Positions 60,534 to 64,000 of a stretch of DNA of 64,000 nucleotides are shown here, piece by piece. Origin of the DNA: Novosphingobium arvoryzae. Its GTDB lineage: Bacteria > Pseudomonadota > Alphaproteobacteria > Sphingomonadales > Sphingomonadaceae. The notes beneath the pieces are model-generated. The model was not told the DNA's origin and did not search any database. It saw nothing but the letters and a program-made list of their open reading frames with translations. A program made the translations under genes and the position numbers. Location of the stretch: NCBI RefSeq assembly GCF_014652615.1, contig NZ_BMZD01000002.1, forward strand, positions 589,456 through 653,455. The letters are read 5' to 3'. The first letter of the stretch is position 1. Every line of letters starts with the position of its first letter.

Positions 60534-61160
60534 TCAGGCGTCCAGTTTGCGGCCAATCCGCACCACCAGCGCGATGATCACCGGCACCATCACGGCGGAC
60601 AGCACCACCTTGGCCAGCGCCTGTCCGATCATCAGGTCCATGATCGGACGCACGCCATAGAACGACACGGTGATGAAAATCAGTGTGTCGACGATCTGCG
60701 AAAGCGCCGCCGCGATGAACCCGCGAACACCCGCCAACGCGCCCACCGCGCCGCGCAACCGGTCGAAAATCCAGATGTTGAGCGTGACCGACACCCCATA
60801 GGCGATGATCCCGGCCCCCATCAGCCGCCAGCCCTGCCCCAGCACGATCGGGAAGGCTTCCTTGGCCGGTTCGTACATCCCCGGATCGGTCGGCAATTGC
60901 AGCACCAGCACGGTCAGCGCGATCGCCACGATCAGCGGGATGAAGCCATAACGCACCAGCCGATTGGCAACGTCGCGCCCGTGCAGCTCGGCAATCGCGC
61001 TGGACAGCGCAACCAGCGTCAGGAACGGAAAGATGCCCGCTTCCACCGCCAGTGGGCCGATGCCGACCTGCTTGGTGCCCAATACACCCCCCAGCGGGAC
61101 CATACCGCCATAGAGGACAGCGAAAACGAACAGCGAGCGGGGGATCGAGGTGCCTTGCAT
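60534..61160 (-). CDS. queuosine precursor transporter, YhhQ/VUT family
   Basis: The 208-residue membrane protein has six hydrophobic segments and the family marks LTLVALSSAIAELHGRDVANRLV, and FIAAALSQIVDTLIFITVSFYG. It imports preQ0/preQ1-type queuosine precursors in characterised cases. No preQ1 riboswitch was evident upstream. It is divergent from the nucleoside transporter, with 109 bp between. Confidence 0.9.
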   Translation of the reverse strand: MQGTSIPRSLFVFAVLYGGMVPLGGVLGTKQVGIGPLAVEAGIFPFLTLVALSSAIAELHGRDVANRLVRYGFIPLIVAIALTVLVLQLPTDPGMYEPAKEAFPIVLGQGWRLMGAGIIAYGVSVTLNIWIFDRLRGAVGALAGVRGFIAAALSQIVDTLIFITVSFYGVRPIMDLMIGQALAKVVLSAVMVPVIIALVVRIGRKLDA

Positions 61161-61269
61161 GACAGCCGTGTAACGAGGAACACGGGATTGCGAAAGATCG
61201 CTATTTGACTGGTGGGCCTTCCCCGGCTTAGGTCACCGGCTTTGGCGACAGGGATTACAAGGGCCGCAA

Positions 61270-62502
61270 ATGCAACATCTTTCCAGCCTGCTCGGGATGG
61301 CACTGATTCTGGTGGTGGCGGTGCTGCTGTCAAGCAATCGCAAGGCGATCCGCCTGCGCGTGGTCGGCGCGGCGTTTGCGCTGCAGGCCGGGTTCGCCGC
61401 GCTGGTGCTTTACGTGCCGTGGGGCAATGCCGTGCTGCAAGGGGCGGCGCATGGGGTGGAAAACCTGCTGGGCTATGCCCATGCCGGGGTGGAATTCCTG
61501 TTCGGCCCGCTGGCCAAGCCCGAAATCGGCGGCAACAGCTTTGCCATCGCCGCGCTGCCGGTGATCGTGTTCTTCGCGGCGCTGATCTCGATTCTCTATT
61601 ACCTGGGCATCATGCAGCTGGTGATCCGCTGGATCGGCGGCGGGCTGGAAAAGATCACCGGGATCAGCCGGGTGGAAAGCCTTTCGGCGGCATCGAACAT
61701 CTTTGTCGGCCAGTCGGAAAGCCCGCTGGTGATCCGCCCCTATCTCGCCGCGCTGACCCCGTCACAGCTGTTCTGCCTGATGACGGTCGGCATGGCCGGC
61801 GTCGCGGGGACGATCCTGGCGGCTTATGCCAGCATGGGCATCCGCATCGACTTCCTGGTGGCCGCCGCGTTCATGTCCGCCCCCGGCGGGATCCTGATGG
61901 CCAAGATCATCATGCCCGATCCGCTGGGCGAAAAGCTGCCCGAACCCGATGACGTGCCGGTGCAGAGCCTGGACGAGGAACGGCCCGCCAACCTGATCAT
62001 GGCCGCCGCACAGGGCGCGCAGACCGGCGTGAAGCTGGCCGTGGCCGTTGGCGCGATGGTGCTGGCGTTCGTCGCGCTGGTGGCGCTGGCGAATGGCATC
62101 GTCGGCGGGATCGGTGGCTGGTTCGGTCAGCCCGACCTCTCGTTCCAGATGATCCTGGGCTACTTCTTCGCGCCGATCTTCCGCCTGCTGGGCGCGCCCG
62201 ACTGGAACGAGGCACTGGTCGCGGGCAGCTTTTTCGGCACCAAAGTGGTGCTGAACGAATTCGTCGCGTTCATCGATCTGGGCGCGGCCAAGCAGCTGTC
62301 GGAACAGACCGTCGGCATCGTGACTTTCGCACTATGCGGGTTTGCCAACTTCAGCTCGATCGCCATCCAGATGGCGGTTACCGGCGGCCTCGCCCCCAAC
62401 CAGCGGCCGATGATCGCCAAGCTGGGGATCAAGGCGCTGGTCGCGGGCAGCCTCTCCAACCTGATGAGCGCGGCGCTGGCGGGCCTGTTCCTGAGCCTGT
62501 AA
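61270..62502 (+). CDS. NupC/CNT-family nucleoside transporter
   Basis: The 410-residue concentrative nucleoside transporter has about ten membrane segments and the CNT motifs GNSFAIAALPVIVFFAALISILYYLGIMQLVI, SNIFVGQSESPLVIRPYL and GTKVVLNEFVAFIDL. It takes up nucleosides with H+ or Na+. Neighbours do not show a nucleoside pathway. It precedes two thermonuclease-like genes, which could supply nucleotides but the link is inference. Confidence 0.93.
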   Translation: MQHLSSLLGMALILVVAVLLSSNRKAIRLRVVGAAFALQAGFAALVLYVPWGNAVLQGAAHGVENLLGYAHAGVEFLFGPLAKPEIGGNSFAIAALPVIVFFAALISILYYLGIMQLVIRWIGGGLEKITGISRVESLSAASNIFVGQSESPLVIRPYLAALTPSQLFCLMTVGMAGVAGTILAAYASMGIRIDFLVAAAFMSAPGGILMAKIIMPDPLGEKLPEPDDVPVQSLDEERPANLIMAAAQGAQTGVKLAVAVGAMVLAFVALVALANGIVGGIGGWFGQPDLSFQMILGYFFAPIFRLLGAPDWNEALVAGSFFGTKVVLNEFVAFIDLGAAKQLSEQTVGIVTFALCGFANFSSIAIQMAVTGGLAPNQRPMIAKLGIKALVAGSLSNLMSAALAGLFLSL

Positions 62503-62597
62503 CCGGCGGACTTGCGCGGGTCGTTCCTCCATTCCGGAGGAAACCTGCGTATTTGCCCGGATAGTGTCGCGCGCCCGAATGGCGTGTGGAGTGGCCG

Positions 62598-62993
62598 ATG
62601 GCCCTCCTCACCCTCACCGCCGCCGCGTTCGTATTCTGCGCGCAAGGCCCTCGCACCACCTGCGTGGTCGATGGCGATACGTTCTGGCTGAACGGCGAGA
62701 AAGTGCGCATCGCCGATATCAACGCACCGGAAACCAGCGGTGCCGCCTGTCCCGCCGAAGCGGCGCAAGGCGAGGCAGCGAAGCGGCGCTTGCTCTCCCT
62801 GCTCAATGCCGGGCCATTCGACCTGATCGTGCAGGGCCGCGCGCAGGACCGCTATGGCCGGTTGCTGCGCACCGTCACGCGCGGGGGGCGCAGTCTGGGC
62901 GGGATGCTGGTGGCCGAAGGGCTGGCCGAACCCTGGCAGGGCAAGCGCGGTGACTGGTGCGCGATGCTTGCGGGCAGCCGTCCCAGCCGATAG
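62598..62993 (+). CDS. thermonuclease (SNase-like) family protein
   Basis: The 131-residue protein has a signal-like N terminus (MALLTLTAAAFVFCAQ) and the SNase pattern VVDGDTFWLNGEKVRIADINAPET, with QDRYGRLLRTV later. Catalytic Arg/Glu positions are only partly matched. The start at 62598 follows GTGGAG; a GTG four codons upstream is possible. A second copy of the family lies 9 nt downstream. Confidence 0.84.
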   Translation: MALLTLTAAAFVFCAQGPRTTCVVDGDTFWLNGEKVRIADINAPETSGAACPAEAAQGEAAKRRLLSLLNAGPFDLIVQGRAQDRYGRLLRTVTRGGRSLGGMLVAEGLAEPWQGKRGDWCAMLAGSRPSR

Positions 62994-63002
62994 CGCGGCG
63001 GC

Positions 63003-63569
63003 ATGCCGTGGCCCCGTCGCAAGTCTCATGATTATGGCCGCGTCCTGCCGACCCACCGCTGGCAGGGGCTTGGCCGGCGCCAGCGGTTCTGGCGCGCCTT
63101 CAAGCCGTGGCTGGCGCTGGGCGCGCTGCTGCTGCTCTGGCCGCTGCTCGACGCCGCGCTGGTGGAGCCGCCCGCCGCGCTGTCTGGCGCGCCAGAGCGG
63201 GTGACCGGCCCGTTCACGCGCTGCGGAACGGGTAACAGTGCGAACTGCGTGGTCGATGGCGATACCTTGCGGATTGGCACGCGGCGCATCCGCCTGATCG
63301 GGATCGACGCACCCGAACTCCATGCCCCCGCCTGCCCCGCCGAAGCCGCACAGGCCGAGTCCGCGACCGAGGCGCTGCTGGCGCTGGTGCGCCAGGGCCC
63401 GTTCGACATGGCCGGCCCATTGGGCGATCCGCGCGACAAGTATGGGCGCGAACTGCGCGTGCTGACGCGGGTGAAGCCCGACGGGACGGTCCAGTCGCTT
63501 GGCGCAGACCTGCTGGCCACGGGCACAGTGCGCCGCTACCTCGGCGGCCTGCGCGGCGGCTGGTGCTGA
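63003..63569 (+). CDS. thermonuclease (SNase-like) family protein, membrane-anchored
   Basis: The 188-residue protein has a basic N terminus and one membrane segment (LALGALLLLWPLLDAALV, about 37-54), then the SNase-like VVDGDTLRIGTRRIRLIGIDAPELHAPACPAEA and KYGRELRVLTRV. It is a diverged tandem paralogue of the preceding gene; both share ACPAEAAQ. Only 9 nt separate them, so they are probably one operon. Confidence 0.84.
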   Translation: MPWPRRKSHDYGRVLPTHRWQGLGRRQRFWRAFKPWLALGALLLLWPLLDAALVEPPAALSGAPERVTGPFTRCGTGNSANCVVDGDTLRIGTRRIRLIGIDAPELHAPACPAEAAQAESATEALLALVRQGPFDMAGPLGDPRDKYGRELRVLTRVKPDGTVQSLGADLLATGTVRRYLGGLRGGWC

Positions 63570-63601
63570 TTCGCGCGGCAACGAAACGGATGGAGAGAGA
63601 A

Positions 63602-63904
63602 ATGCTGCTGATTCAGGGCTGGCTGAAGCTGGCGACCGGCGAATTCGACAAAGTGCAGGAACAGGCCGCCGCAATGGTGGCGGCAACCAATGCCGAAGAC
63701 GGCTGCATCCACTATGCCTTCGCGCGCGACATCACCGATCCGGACCTGATCCACATTTCCGAACGCTGGGCCAGCGAGGAAGCGCTGGGCGCGCATTCCG
63801 CCAGCGCGCACATGGCCGCGTTCCAGCAGGCGATGGGCACCGTGAAGACCGAAGGGGCGGACTTGTGGCTCTATTTGGCGGAAGGCCTGAAGAAGCTGAT
63901 GTAG
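63602..63904 (+). CDS. antibiotic biosynthesis monooxygenase (ABM) domain protein
   Basis: The 100-residue protein is a single ABM-like ferredoxin fold (LLIQGWLKLATGEFDKVQEQAAAMV...GCIHYAFARDITDPDLIHISERWASEEALGAHSASAHM). Such proteins include cofactor-free monooxygenases and quinol modifiers. The start follows GGAGAGAA. It lies 32 nt after the second thermonuclease gene. Confidence 0.88.
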   Translation: MLLIQGWLKLATGEFDKVQEQAAAMVAATNAEDGCIHYAFARDITDPDLIHISERWASEEALGAHSASAHMAAFQQAMGTVKTEGADLWLYLAEGLKKLM

Positions 63905-63911
63905 GCCTATA

Positions 63912-63932
63912 ATCCGGAATTGCATTCCGGAT
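63912..63932 (+). terminator. hairpin downstream of ABM gene
   Basis: Arms ATCCGGAAT/ATTCCGGAT with a 3-nt loop, 7 nt after the ABM stop and just before the long palindrome. No strong U-run. Same position relative to the gene end as in copies 1 and 2. Confidence 0.5.
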
Positions 63933-63935
63933 GTT

Positions 63936-64000
63936 CGGCACCGGCCCGCTCCCCCGCCCGGCCACCCAACGGAATTGTACGCTGTGAGTGGCCGGGCGGG
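63936..64000. repeat. long palindromic repeat, copy 3 (truncated by window edge)
   Basis: The left arm (63936-63968) is identical to copy 1; the second arm starts at 63985 and is cut by the end of the window. Within the visible part it has one change (TGAGTGG for TGGGTGG). It follows the ABM gene and its small hairpin. Confidence 0.93.

Noticed and set aside
61161..61269. preQ1 riboswitch upstream of the YhhQ-type transporter
   Set aside because: I could not fold a preQ1 aptamer-like stem and loop with its A-rich tail in this 109-bp gap.
1..64000. CRISPR array
   Set aside because: No set of regularly spaced direct repeats was seen; the only long repeats are the att pair, the three palindromes and the coding repeat in the J-domain gene.

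Overview
The window looks like chromosome of a high-GC alphaproteobacterium, most probably a sphingomonad (Novosphingobium-like; genus is inference). The evidence is the ubiB-ubiE-mutM-rpsT-dnaA block, a DUF1465/RcdA-type cell-cycle gene, a large TonB-dependent receptor with a sphingomonad-style EIVVTAQ start, and a GTTC-N7-GTTC LexA box. I see no CRISPR array, rRNA, prophage structural genes or conjugation genes.

Left chromosomal part (1-34983): an alpha/beta hydrolase (cut by the window edge), a YbaK-type deacylase, a low-molecular-weight phosphatase and a small unknown gene run with ubiB. Next come ubiE, mutM, rpsT and dnaA, a TonB receptor and a TPR-sulfotransferase. A small catabolic-looking cluster (APC permease, FAD oxidoreductase, Rieske oxygenase, BetI-like regulator) follows. 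After it are an M20 peptidase, a GGDEF-EAL protein, an L,D-transpeptidase, lipid/acyl-CoA-type enzymes, tilS-cpoB, a RodZ-like protein, ptsP, two DUF465 genes, an RcdA-like gene, glpK, an MBL hydrolase, a DUF4230 gene and nadA.

Central genomic island (34984-55064, about 20 kb, visibly AT-richer): it is inserted in tRNA-Gly(GCC), bounded by a perfect 50-bp direct repeat of the tRNA 3' half, with a tyrosine integrase next to the intact tRNA. It carries AlpA, a RepA-like ATPase, a serine recombinase, an SOS-controlled umuDC pair, a MucR-like regulator, a membrane-anchored J-domain protein with a C-terminal Cys repeat, a complete type I restriction-modification operon (hsdM-hsdS-hsdR) coupled to a ribbon-helix-helix gene, and about a dozen small genes I do not recognise. 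It appears to be an integrative mobilizable or satellite-type element carrying defence cargo. The unknown genes around hsdMSR are the best place to look for something new.

Right chromosomal part (55065-64000): thioredoxin-like ybbN, a Lon-substrate-binding-domain gene, marC, a lipoprotein, folD-yggT, argB, a YhhQ-type transporter, a nupC-type nucleoside transporter, two thermonuclease-like genes and a monooxygenase-like gene.

A nearly perfect long palindrome (arms 33-37 bp, 15-17 nt loop) occurs three times outside the island (3426-3506, 59459-59549, 63936-end), each time just downstream of a gene and of a smaller hairpin. It is an interspersed repeat family of this genome.
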